Source: Trichobilharzia regenti (taxonomy: Eukaryota; Platyhelminthes; Trematoda; Strigeidida; Schistosomatidae). From it: DNA of 64,000 bases. The notes below the pieces were generated by a model. It was not told where the DNA came from. It worked only from the letters and a program-made list of their open reading frames with translations, and made no database searches. The position numbers and the translations under genes are program-made. The stretch lies in assembly GCA_944472135.2 (NCBI GenBank), contig OX235262.1, forward strand, positions 165,105,509-165,169,508. The letters are read 5' to 3'. Positions 20,760 to 31,435 of this stretch are shown in pieces (positions within the stretch are counted from its first letter, which is position 1; every line of letters begins with the position of its first letter).

Positions 20760-21655
20760 CAGTTTGGTGTCTGCTAACTATTTGTATGGTTCCACCATTA
20801 GAAAACACACGTTTCGTAAAATTTGCATTTCTTTGCGCTAATGACTAGTTTACCTAGCAAAATTGATAAAGTGCCCATGTTATAATAGTTAAACAAATCT
20901 TCCCGAAGTATTTCATTAATAAACGACATTTTAAACTGAGGGTATATTTTTATCAATCGTTACCATGATGATTAGCTATGCTGCATTTTATGTGTGCGCT
21001 TACTAATAAGATGATTAAATCACAATTTATAAAATGCTTCATTATAAGATTATACCATATATGACAACGGCAACGATGACCTGATAACTATCCTCACTGT
21101 AGTAAACTTAACTTATAAACTGATCGATTCAAAATTTCAACTTGACACTTCATCTGATAATTAGATTGTAATGAATGAATGAATGAATGACCTTATTATT
21201 TGATTAGTGTGTAAATAATTATCCGACTACTACTAATACCAGTATTAGTTAACTAATTAAATGATACACTTCTATGCATTGATAATAAACAAACGAATAG
21301 TTTGACAGTAGTAACTGATGCTGGCATTGAACATGATGAAGTTTGATTTTTCTAGCAGCTTAATAAACAGTTTGACTGTTATACTGTATGAGGTGTACTT
21401 GTGTATAATGCGTGTGTGTGTGTGTATGTGTGCAGACAAGTACTACGTGAATCGGCAGATATATCCTTCGGTTTGTTATCGTTAACAGGATATTGTCATA
21501 AATGTTGAAAAAAAAGAGTCACAAATAAGCTTGACTATATTAAATCAACATAAACAGATCATGACAAAAATGTGTATTCTAATAGGATAAGAGAAGATTT
21601 TGTTCGATAATTTCATGTGAATACATTAATTCGATGGAATAAGACATAAAATTAT
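20760..21655. other. No gene recognised; (TG)n at about 21411-21432
   Basis: AT-rich sequence with a short imperfect GT microsatellite and a gaatgaatgaatga run near 21174. No family match. Confidence 0.4.
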
Positions 21656-21659
21656 CATT

Positions 21660-21977
21660 ATGATTATTGCTTTCTTGGGTTCTGAGTGAAACATAAGGCT
21701 TCTCTGTGGTTGTATTCATCTGGCTGCACAACTGCTTATATTCTCTCATCTCCTCCTCGCACGACCTCCTCCACACCACCACTGGATACACAACAAACTC
21801 GTTGTTTCTCATTTGGATTCCACTTGGAATCTCGCCAGCACTGCGCGTGATGTCATTCAGTGGTCTTTTCAGCGTGTGTTTCATCCGTTTCCATTTTCTT
21901 CAGGATATTTTGTTGGTTTATGCGTTCTTGATTGGTCATTTCACAGAGTTTTTGTTGGTAATCTTTTCTGACCATCT
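21660..21977 (-). mobile_element. RTE-like 3' tail
   Basis: Minus orientation: gggttctgagtgaaacataa at the 3' end, then the tail peptide region MKHTLKRPLNDITRSAGEI with the conserved (H)TLKRP and DITR signature (21579-21884 frame). It ends at 21977, where a SINE-A begins inside the gaccatctg motif and the RTE does not resume. Confidence 0.75.
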
Positions 21978-22235
21978 GTGCGTCGGTAGCACAGTGGCAG
22001 AATGCTCGCCAACCACGCGTGTAGTCCGGGGTTCGGTCATCTGCTGACGCACTACTTTACTTCGCTAAACCAGTAATAGGACTGGTAAGGACTGAAGGTT
22101 GGGCCTGAGGTTAGCAACTCCATCATCTTAAAATAAACACCACTGCTATGGAAACTTCAAACCTGTAGCTTGAACCCCTAATTTTCACTGGTAACGTAAA
22201 GGGATAAAATAAAATAAAAAACAATAAAATACTTT
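21978..22235 (+). repeat. SINE-A, full copy
   Basis: Head gtgcgtcggtagcacagtgg (A box) and gtccggggttcggtc (B box), body aggactggtaaggactgaag and caccactgctatggaaactt, tail tttcactggtaacgtaaagg and an A-rich (aaaat)n end. Best complete example of the family in the window. Confidence 0.85.
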
Positions 22236-22499
22236 CTCATACATTTATTCCCCTTAATGAATTTGAACAAAGCAAGAACTACAGTTTTAGCAGAATAAAA
22301 TGGTACCATCTTTTATTTCGTTGTCTTCTCGTCAGCTGCTTACATGGCAAAGACATTATTAAATATATCTACAACAACAATTTTAACATACCTGCACAGA
22401 GTTAAGTTTAAACAAAAATCAATCGATCAATATACTCATACACTAAAAATATATACATATATAAATATGCAATATTAACCACTATTCCGAACAATAATA

Positions 22500-23295
22500 A
22501 TCAAACACAATGGAAACTTTTAGCATTTCACATTCGGAGGAAAGAGAAGTGAAATTATCCAGTTACCAGGGCAAAGAAAGGCTGATAACCGCTTCTTTCT
22601 GGACGCATAAATCAGGTTTCAGGCGCTTGATGGAAATGGCTTCAGCAAACTTAAGGAGAGTTGAGCTATTTTGCTTATTGATAATTTTGAACGACTTTTC
22701 GAAGTCCACCTCATGACCCATGTCGAGAAGATGCCTGGTGATGGCACTGTTTAAAGCATTTGTTCCCTTTAGACGTAAGCTTTTTGGTACATGTTCAGAA
22801 AATCGTAGATATGCCCTTCTTTCTGTCCTTCCAATGTAACTGCTCCCGCAGATACATGTAAATTTGTATACACAGTTGGAGGTAACATGAGAAGGATATA
22901 TATCGATTTTTGATTGCACCAAAGAGCAAGTTGTTCGATAGACGGGAACGAGCTTAGCTGCAGGATACGCTATGGCTAGTGATGTACTCAGCCTTCTGTT
23001 GATCATCGCTGCAATATTTTCACCTTTATAATCAAGCTGAAGGTAGACTGGCTTTTTTCCACTTTGATTTGTTTTACATTTTTGACTTCAGATCTTCCAT
23101 ACTTGTTGATGAACCTTTGAGGATACCCATTTCTCTTCAATATATTTTCAAGGAACTCAAACTCCTCCTCTAGTTTCTCTTTAGAGCATATTCTCCTCGC
23201 TCTATAGTACAAAGTTTTGACAAGACCACGTTTAAAGCTATGTGGACAAAAGCTATCTGATCTTTGGTATGTAGCCTGAGAAGGTAACTGTTAAT
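22500..23295 (-). mobile_element. PLE-A: RT thumb/connector and complete GIY-YIG endonuclease
   Basis: Minus strand. The 23003-23212 frame holds the connector (YYRARRICSKEKLEEEFEFL, then ENILKRNGYPQRFINKY). The 22563-23006 frame holds the nuclease: CVYKFTCICGSSYIGRTERR (the GIY-YIG core with CxC), SEHVPKSL, ITRHLLDMGHEVDF and ISIKRLKPDLCVQKE, ending at SLSLPW. This is the full endonuclease of about 110 residues plus connector. The RT palm is missing (5' truncated), and a frame change separates the two segments. An RTE fragment begins 30 bases beyond its 5' end. Confidence 0.85.
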
Positions 23296-23324
23296 AAAAG
23301 ATTGCGACCTGTTGAAAATGCTTT

Positions 23325-23565
23325 TCGTGACCCGCCCACGAAGTTCCTCATCAATAAAAAAGCACTCACTGACTTAAAATTGGTGTTGGAAATCTGAATC
23401 TTGTTTTTTATGCTGAGTGCAGAAAATTTTTTTAAAATTGATTTCAGAGTGATGAAGGCTTATTTTGCCGTTCTAATTCTGGTCTGTTTTGACATGCTTA
23501 TATGTGAAACGATTTTGCCTAGATAAGTGGAGGAAGTGACCTTTATCAAACGTAGTTTTAATATA
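23325..23565 (-). mobile_element. RTE-like internal fragment
   Basis: Minus orientation: ttcgtgacccgcccacgaag and tcagagtgatgaaggcttat match the thumb region of other RTE copies (9450-9640). Both ends are missing, so it is not a simple 5' truncation. Confidence 0.65.
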
Positions 23566-23744
23566 TAAACGTCACACTGATGTGATTACGATCACCATAT
23601 TTTGCCAGCGATATTATCCAGTTATCAGTACTGTATCACTGTGTATTGTATAAAATAAAGCCATTGATAAATCACCAGCCATTTTCTCAAAATGAACCTG
23701 CTATCCTTATCTCAATTTTATTTTTATAACTGATGAAAAATGCC

Positions 23745-24290
23745 CATTTTTTATTTTTTTTTCGATAACTTCATCATCAGGCTCTACAGTTATACATACA
23801 TCATAGTGAATGAATGAATTAGTGTTGCAAACAACATTAATGTTGCAGTTTAAATAACATCGAATCAATAATATTGATAGATTACAGATAAATAGCACCA
23901 ACATAACAATAAACAGAATTTCAGAAAAATTAAGAGATATGATGATACATATTCATGAATTTATAGTCTCCACTGAAAGCTGGCCAGGGTAGTAGCAGTG
24001 GCTGGACTTGCTTCTTTTGCATACAAAGCACTGGTTGTTTAGGGCGAATTGCAATAGCGTCTGCTGCTTAAGGTATTTGACGCCTCAATGTTTTTGGCAA
24101 TTTATTTGGTATCCCGTAGCTGATAGACAAGGATTCTTCAATGCTGGCTTTGTGGCCGGCCGATTTAGACCAGGTGGTCTGATATCGAACTGTTGATGGT
24201 TTTTCCTAAACTTTTACTAAGCCAAACTGGTAGATTTTCCCTAGCGAGCACGAAAAATCAAGTTCCTAGAGCAATGGTAGAAATTAACTT
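23745..24290 (-). mobile_element. PLE-C relic: endonuclease distal part and 3' region
   Basis: Matches 16820-17330 along its length (tcatcatcaggctctacagt, agtggctggacttgcttctt, gttgtttagggcgaattgca, gagcacgaaaaatcaagttc). The reading frame is broken by small indels. Minus orientation. Confidence 0.75.
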
Positions 24291-24544
24291 AAGACCATGA
24301 ATGTCGTTTTGTCAGTAATACTTACGATCGTAACAAATTTAAAAGTTTCAAAATAGGTTTTATTACAAGCAGTTAGCTGTCGGTGAACAACTGCTAAACA
24401 TGTAACATTAAACAGTTGTTTCGTTTAGGCTTGAAACTCTTCGGAAAGTCCCTATAAAGTCTCCTTCAGCGACTGAATACTGTATATTTGATACAGTGGT
24501 TTTCACATGATCTTTTTGAAGCACTGAGTTTCAATCATTGACCC

Positions 24545-24610
24545 ACGCTGAAAATTCCATACCTGTGCCACAAATACCGTTTGGAATAAAGCTGTTATTA
24601 TTATTTTTAT
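24545..24610 (+). repeat. SINE-B 3' end fragment
   Basis: cgctgaaaattccatacctg and accgtttggaataaagctgt match the SINE-B terminus at 50945-51000. The head is absent. Confidence 0.6.
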
Positions 24611-24704
24611 AAATTCTGACTTCAATCAGTCATTTGAACTCATTCAAATCCTATAAAGCTAACATTTGAATGTGGGCCTTCAACATGTTCTATCTTCTTT
24701 GTGA

Positions 24705-25228
24705 GGTTATGATTTTCTTGGGCGTCGAGTGAAAAATAAGGCTTCAGCAGAACATCTCCGTTTTATCCTGTTCTCCAAAGTCCTCCTCCATGCACTCTGC
24801 CTTCCACATCAACCTCAGATACACGCTGAAATTGTTGTTTCACACTGAGGTCCCACCCGATGGCCTGAACTGTGTTAGATTTAACTCAACAGTTTTTCAG
24901 CGTGTGTCTGATCCATCACTATTTCTTTCTACATATTTTTTGGGTGCTATGTTCTGACCACCTGATCCTAAGTATGGAGTAAAGACGGCTGTCGGTAAAA
25001 GTCTGCAGCAGGTTGTTAGAAATTCTTTTGGTGACATATCGAGTCTCTGAACCCTACACAAGCACAGGTTGACTGGAAATTTAGGTAAAATTTCTTATCT
25101 TCTTCTTTGTTCTGATCACAGCAGATTTCCAAACTGATTTCAGAGTGAAGGAGATCTGTTCTGCATTTGAGATCCTGACTGACTTTGACATCCTCACCAA
25201 TGCTGTTGCTTGTATTGGAAATTATTAC
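24705..25228 (-). mobile_element. RTE-like 3' tail
   Basis: 3' end with gtgaaaaataaggcttcagc, then the tail and thumb segments (cagcgtgtgtctgatccatc, cctgatcctaagtatgg, ttggtgacatatcgag). Frames are badly broken. Same orientation as the next RTE. Confidence 0.7.
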
Positions 25229-25229
25229 T

Positions 25230-25985
25230 ATTATTTCCTTTAATTCCTAGAGGAACATAGGGCTTTTGCAGCGCGTCTCCACTGCGTTCAGTTCTTTGCC
25301 TACGTTTTCACCTTGTTCCACGCCTGCCAACATGATTTCATCTACTCTTCACATGAACTCCTCCATGCCACCCTCAGACTGACGACCAACTCGCAGTTTT
25401 CAATCCGGGTTTCACTTGAGCGATGGCCTGGCGTGTGATATCACTTGATGGTTTCCTCAGCGTATGGCCAATCCATCGCCATTTCTTCCTGCCTATTTGT
25501 TTCACAATCGGTTCCTGATTGGTTCGCTCCCAGAGATCCCTGTTGCTGATCTTTTCTGGGTATTGAGCGAAGACAGCTGTTAATGAAAGTTTGTAGTTTG
25601 TTTGAGGTGCTCTTTATGACGCGCCAAGTCTGTGATCCGTATAGTAAGTAGCACTGACTTCACATTGCAGTTGAAAATCCCAATCTTGTTTTTCATGCCG
25701 AGTGCTTTCGACCTCCACACTGTCTTGAGTGTAATGAAAGCTTGTCTTGCTTTCCCGATCCTTGCTTTGATATCCTCGTCATTTCCGTCCACCTATAGTT
25801 GAAACGATGCTTCCCAGATAGGTAAAGGAGGTTGTTTCTTTCAGGTTCTTCCCATTTACACTGGCTGATTGTTGTCTGTTGTTGCTGTTGTTGGTGTTTC
25901 TCAGGAATCTTCTTCACCTCTGTCCGAATAATTAAAAGAAGTGACATCGTTGAAATTTATTCCGGACCACAGTGATTGGTCGGTG
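25230..25985 (-). mobile_element. RTE-like: RT thumb and tail
   Basis: 3' end ttcctagaggaacataggg. Frames at 25580-25792 (DGNDEDIKARIGKARQAFIT, the conserved post-RT IGKAR motif) and 25693-25947 with a poly-Q run (EKHQQQQQQTTIS). Palm motifs are absent. Lies directly 5' of another RTE tail in tandem. Confidence 0.75.
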
Positions 25986-27645
25986 ACCTCCAACACCTTC
26001 GAGTGTAAGTTATAACAACGACAACAACAACAGCAACAACTTCGATAATAGAGTATAAATTAACCACTTCTGTGGTCATCTAGAGACTAACTAAACCTTT
26101 AATATTTTCTCATCTTTATTTTAGAAATATTCAATCCCCAGATTATATTTTAATGTGTTCCAAAAGTATGATCCCTATCAGAATGAAATACCTATGCTAA
26201 AATAGTGTCTGCCTCTATCACATAACTAGTCTAAGTGACATTACTAAACTGTAGGATACACACAGCAGGAAGTGCAAAAGCCGCTGTGTCTATGTTAAAA
26301 TTACACCAGCTTTTGATCAGGCTGCTAGACTAAACAACACCAATCATAATGTACTTGTACAGGTAGGGTGTAGCTATTTTCAAGAGAAATCTAATTGTAA
26401 TATTCTTGTACTGTTTGCCTGTATGCAGACTAAAAATGAACCTTAGGTTGCCTTTCCCAATCAGTATGTCTTCCATAGTACGTTTGTTAGTACACCGATC
26501 TGTAGTAAATAGTGAGACTTTTACAAGACTTTTAACCAGATTAACAAGTGTCACATTTAAATAAAGACGTAGTTTAACTCTGTGTGTGTGTGAGAGAGAG
26601 AGAGTAAAAGGTCTAAAATATTTCAGAACTTGTATGTGACTGTTTATAAAATATCAAATTGATTGGGATAATTGCTTTTATTGTACAACGAAATCTCCTC
26701 TTTTCAAAATCGAATCATCTGCGTGTTTATAATAAAACCAGAATAGTCAGTCTTATTATTATTATTATCATTATAACAAACTAGGATGCTTTGCATTTTA
26801 AAAGAAAGTGACATCTGTAAATCAACTGACATTTCCAGTGGACATTAATTCTTTTTTTTGCTCCTCTCTAAAATTAAAGGTCAGTCACTCAATTTCCTGT
26901 TGTGTTAAACGTTTACAGTGAAATAATTTTTTACCAACCCTCACACACACACACACACAGCGAGACTTTTATTGTTATCGTGTATAATTTTTATTCGACT
27001 GTTCAAGATTTTACTTCAGGTCAAAGATAATCGGACAAAGCTTGTTAGTTTTTTGTGTTTCCTCTCTAATGACATATCCATAACGAAAATAAATGTTCAT
27101 TTGTTCATCAGGAAGAATTCTGATGTAGGCAACCCCCCTTGTGTGGTGTGCTACTAATAAAAATTTAATTAGATGTCTTGGAGAAAGAACCGATTGACAA
27201 AAGACTTGGGAAAGAGCAAAGCATTTAGTTATGTAAGACACAAGATGAAGCAAGAAGTAGTAGGGAAGTACAGATATCTAGGAAGAGAACACCTATAATT
27301 TTCTTATTTGTTAAACTTGTTTGAATTAGCTCACAAGCGAAATGTATTGTATGTCATCATAAAATGTTAGTCACAACGCATTTTAATTTACAAATGATTG
27401 TTCTCAGAATATAATCCGGTTACATATACTTTGCTAGTATGCACCAAATCAAATAAATTTATGCACCATCACAATGCTGATTTTCTCTTCTACATATTTC
27501 GTTCAAAAACAGTTCCAATAAGTGTGAGCTTAAATGTCTGATCATTTCCAAACGACATCAGAAATATTCAGACAAATAATTTTTGGTGACAAGCAGTTGA
27601 ATCCAAGAGGTATATTTCGTCTTGTCTGAAACTCATTGGCTGGAT
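25986..27645. other. No gene recognised; microsatellites
   Basis: Contains a caacaacaacagcaacaac run near 26018, a gtgtgtgtgtgagagagag run at about 26582-26604 and a (ca)n at 26941-26960. Frames at 26330-26554 and 26972-27253 show no domain. Confidence 0.4.
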
Positions 27646-27649
27646 GAAC

Positions 27650-28070
27650 TTTCATTACTCAGTGAGTGATCGTATTCCCACTGAGAGACGAACTAGTACC
27701 CATCTTTTCAAACTGAAGAGAGTTATCCACTGGACCAATTGGGCCCCGAGAATGATTGAACCAAAGCGTTCGCCCTGCGTTGATATGTCGGCTCACAGTA
27801 CAGGCGCTTAGGCAATGCCTGAGGATTAGCTTGAGACCGGTGGTATTGGTGTTCGAAACGGTATGTCCCATGTTCGAGTCTTATTGGGAACACCACCACT
27901 CTCTGGGAAAGGCAGGTTTATCCAGATGACGTGTCCTAAAAGGGATGAAATGATCATCCTATATCTCACTGCCGATAACTATATACCAAATTATTTCGAG
28001 TTAATCTGCAAACAGCGTTGAAGCGTCCGTACTTGGGGGGCCATTATGTCAAAATATGCTAAACACATCG
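27650..28070 (+). repeat. Sm-alpha-type hammerhead repeats, third locus
   Basis: Left part (about 27745-27835) is family tail sequence in minus orientation (gcgttgatatgtcggctcac). From 27836 a plus-strand unit follows with a tRNA-like segment (tggtattggtgttcgaaac; B box gttcgagtctt near 27873), hammerhead, then ttcgagttaatctgcaaaca and gcgttgaagcgtccgtac. A second tRNA-like segment in minus orientation (gttatccactggaccaattg) lies at 27720-27740. Confidence 0.65.
27910..27973 (+). ncRNA. Hammerhead ribozyme-like sequence
   Basis: tttatccag, core atgacgt at 27926-27932 (two changes from CTGANGA), stem II gtcc (27933-27936) with ggat, intact GAAA at 27947-27950, tgatcat as stem III, then cctata. 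The core changes predict loss of activity. Confidence 0.6.
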
Positions 28071-28112
28071 GTCCAATCACTTATCTTCAGAATCAAAAGT
28101 GAACTTTTTTAT

Positions 28113-28343
28113 TTCTTTACATCCCCAGTGGAACATAGGGCTTCAGACTAGGGGCTTGAAGTTTCGGTAGCAGTGGTGTTCATTTTTACGAGATGGAGTT
28201 GCTAGCCTCGTACCCAAACTTCCCTCTTAACCAGTCTTATTACTGTGTTAGCGGGGTAAAGGAGTGCGTCGGTGACCAGGGATCAAACCCTGAACCACAT
28301 ATGCCGTGGTTGGCGAGCATTCTACTGCTGTGCCACTGACGCA
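28113..28343 (-). repeat. SINE-A, full copy
   Basis: Tail catccccagtggaacatagg, body caaacttccctcttaaccag, reversed B box gggatcaaaccc, reversed A box and head end ctgtgccactgacgcac at 28343. Confidence 0.8.
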
Positions 28344-28349
28344 CAAAAC

Positions 28350-28785
28350 TGAATCAAAAACAAATAAAAGATTATGATCTTCCTGACAATATGATCGGTG
28401 ATGATAGTGCATGCATTTGTTACGAGAAATTTTAAGCCACATAATTTCTGCCTTGAACACAGGACTACATAGGATTCATGCATATTTTTAACGGGAGTAC
28501 ATAGCATATTACAGAGGAATTTTAAGCTCAATAAATTCATTCCTCTAACTTTTATCATGAATTGATTTATCTTTTGAAGGCTAAAATATACAACAACGTT
28601 TTCCAAATGCTTTGAAAATTCACAAAACTATAACGTTCTGACTTTCTATATTGAGTCCTTAATGAGCCATTCTCAAAAATGCTGTGAGTAAATTACTATT
28701 CTTGGCAGTATTATGACATTAACCACCAGTTTTCCAGTGTTATGATAGTGTCCGACATAAAATATCATTTCACTAGAGATTTCCC
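28350..28785. other. No gene recognised
   Basis: AT-rich, no match seen. Confidence 0.4.
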
Positions 28786-28789
28786 CACA

Positions 28790-28900
28790 AACCAGAACCA
28801 GTTAAGGATCATTGAAAACCAAGAAGTATTGGACAGCTATTACCCTCTAGGTTGGGAATTTATGATAATACATATTCACGACGCTGAAGCTATGCTGAGA
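28790..28900 (-). repeat. SINE-C tail fragment, left member of a pair
   Basis: agttaaggatcattgaaaac, ttggacagctattaccctct and aggttgggaatttatgataa match the SINE-C tail reversed. Confidence 0.6.
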
Positions 28901-28904
28901 AGTC

Positions 28905-29200
28905 ATGGCTAACAGAGTCCAGCATGTAATGGTAAAGTGTATGTACGTCGAAAGGATTGGCCGAGGATAGCGCTACATAATGTACATAATTGGGTAAGAA
29001 TTGACGGGTGTTTGAATTCCGGCCCAAGTGGCTGAATGGTCGACCATCTTAGCCTCGTAATCTGAAGATTCCGGGTTCGATCCCTGGTGCTATGGGAGTG
29101 CACTACTGAAGAATTCCAAAAGAGGACGAAATAGCTACCCAGTGCTCCATGTTTTTTAATGATAATAAAGAAATGTTGGTTTATAACTAAGTCTTCAATA
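28905..29200 (+). repeat. SINE-C copy, right member of a pair
   Basis: ccaagtggctgaatggtcga (A box) and ccgggttcgatccctgg (B box, about 29068-29084) form a well-kept tRNA-Leu-like head. The tail is aagaggacgaaatagctacc, with cccagtgctccatg following. Confidence 0.75.
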
Positions 29201-29204
29201 AAAT

Positions 29205-30350
29205 TAATCTAAACCCCAATAAAACCTGAAATTCAAGCTGAGCTTTCATACAATTTTAAGTAAATTCCAATTCGGAGTTTTTTTGGTTTGTAGACTTGTT
29301 CCAGTTAAAAATTGAAATTGTTCTCAGGAAAAATTAACCCACTATTTACGAGTAAACGCAGTAAATTTATTTTATTACTAATATATTGTTGTATTAAAGC
29401 TCTTAAGTACACACACTAAGGGTTCTACTCATTTATAGTAATAAATTATTAACTGTGCCAGTCTGTTAAAAAAACTTGCTAAAGGCCAAAAATTTATTTT
29501 ATTCACAGGCTTATTAAATTTTACCAAGGAAATCGTTGTTTTTTATTGTTGATAAGTATAACCGTCGCCTTTACTTTAGAAATCAACTCCGTTAAAAGAA
29601 AAAAAATTGATGGCAGACAAATCTGATGATTAGAAAAATTTAAAGACTATTTTAATCTGTTACCATAGTTACTTCTTTACAGGTCATTTTATCACTTGCT
29701 TTCTATAATTTACTCGGTATTTGTGAGTGTTTTATCAGAACATATTTTGCTATAAGGTCAGTAAATGGAGAAGTTTTTGAAATAACTCCCTCAAATTCTT
29801 AAAATAAAGCTAAAATGTAAAACAAGTCATAAGTGAAGCAGTATCACTACTTTTCGTCTCACTTTCCAATATAATAAAGTGAACATGTGCATGAAGCTAT
29901 ATACTACTGATTGACTGAAATGAGTAGTTGTATACCATTCACATCAACGAGTAGTACTTGCCAGCCAAATCGAAGTGATTTAAGCACTGAACTTCCACTT
30001 CACTAGTTTTCTGTCAAGCTCATTAGCGGTGTACCCTATCTGAGTCAGCTCAGAGAGCTGGATCACTTCAAACTACCGCATATAAAAATGTGCTTAAATG
30101 CGAAGTTCTCAGTCACATATGCTCAATTACAGGAAACAATGTCCGTCAAAGTTTAGTTAGAAAATTGTGGCTGACTTCCACGTCGCCAACAATTATTTTA
30201 TCTCCTTTATGTTCAATTAAAGGGATCTAGTTCTTCATGCTGAACAGCGAATGTACTTGTATTTCATAAAAACTGAATTGTGCGCCTGTTTGGTATCTTG
30301 TGGAAAAAAACACACATTCTATTACTGATTTATTGAAATTCTTTTTTCAC
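29205..30350. other. No gene recognised
   Basis: AT-rich sequence, no readable domain. Around 29930-30130 there are weak repeats that I cannot assign. Confidence 0.35.
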
Positions 30351-30352
30351 TC

Positions 30353-30592
30353 ACGTTCGTTGGTAGTTCAATGGCTGAACACTTGCCAGCCACGCAATTG
30401 GTTTGTGGTTCGTCTCCTGGCTGATACACACGTAAACCTCACCTAGCTGGTAGTAGGTCCAATGAAGAAGGAAGGTTGGACGTGAGACAAGCAACCCCAC
30501 TCTGTAGAAAGAAACACCACTGCTACTGAAATTTCAAAGCTTATGCGTAAAGTCTTATGTACCACTTCGAATACAAAGGGGTAAAATAAGTA
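30353..30592 (+). repeat. SINE-A copy, diverged head
   Basis: cgttggtagttcaatggctg as head, body accaccccactc-like segment with aagaaacaccactgctactg, tail taccacttcgaatacaaagg then ggtaaaata. Confidence 0.7.
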
Positions 30593-30739
30593 GACTTTCA
30601 TTTAATTCGGATATTTTCACATTCAAAGAGCTTGTTTATCAAATGAATTTACCACTTACCTTCTCAATAGCAGTAAAAGTCATTTGGTAATAAGGTGTGT
30701 TTATGAAAGCTTTTAGATCACGGTCTTGACTAAAAGCTG

Positions 30740-31400
30740 ACTGATATAAGTATAAAACTTGGGCACTGTGGTAGAGTTTAACTCAATTATGGATAAAATT
30801 TTATTTTGATAAATCGCACAACATTGTTATTCACTGATATTTACCGATGGCGATATTTCAAGCACAAATTATTGCACATAGTCATATCAAATCACTCATA
30901 CAACTTTTTACTTCATGTATATAAATGGGTAAAAATTGATTAGACATTTAAATAAAATATAAGATAAAGTACATTTGAAAATAATATTAAAGTTAACAAT
31001 CAGATACAATCTAATGGGAAATAAGATATTTATATAGTCAAAATAAGTCGCTTGTTAGAATGTTACAATGTGAATTGGAATAGATTTTAACATTATTATC
31101 CTCTGCTGATTTGACTGGTAATAATATCTTGCATATCTGTGGTGTTTGCATTGAGTCACTTCTATTGCATATGTTGGGTGTAGACTCTCTCCACCTACCT
31201 ATAGTACTCTTTAGAATTTTGGATTTGTCCCACTCTATTGTGTGGTTGTGCGTTGTTAATGCATGCAGTGCGATTCCTGAGTTTCCTTCTAAATTATCTA
31301 TCTTCGTGGGATCAATCATTCTAAACTTAGCTAAATGCTTATGTTCCGATAATCTCAATACTCCTGATCTACTAGTTTGACCTATCTAATTGACTTAACT
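30740..31400 (-). mobile_element. PLE-B: endonuclease distal half and 3' end (left arm of pair)
   Basis: Minus strand. Frame 31038-31358 reads RLSEHKHLAKFRMIDPTKID, GIALHALTTHNHTIEWDKSK, STIGRWRESTPNICNRSDS, the H..HTIEW part of a PLE GIY-YIG nuclease. The 3' end at 30745-30790 carries aaaacttgggcactgtggta. The upstream GIY half is absent. The 3' end points left, away from the plus-strand PLE-B at 31436. Confidence 0.8.
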
Positions 31401-31435
31401 CAAAATCATTGCGAGGCATTTTGTAAATTATATTA

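Noticed and set aside
25986..26045. Repeats resembling a CRISPR-like or satellite array near the caacaac run
   Set aside because: Simple microsatellite without spacers; CRISPR arrays are not expected in a eukaryotic genome.
2631..27973. Calling all five hammerhead sequences active ribozymes
   Set aside because: Each has at least one change in the catalytic core or GAAA box, and stem III is irregular in some. Listed as hammerhead-like with lowered confidence.
29026..29100. tRNA-Leu-like sequence with good A and B boxes
   Set aside because: It sits inside a SINE-C unit, repeated many times in the window, and lacks a proper acceptor stem, so it is a SINE promoter and not a tRNA gene. The same applies to the heads of SINE-A, -B and -D.
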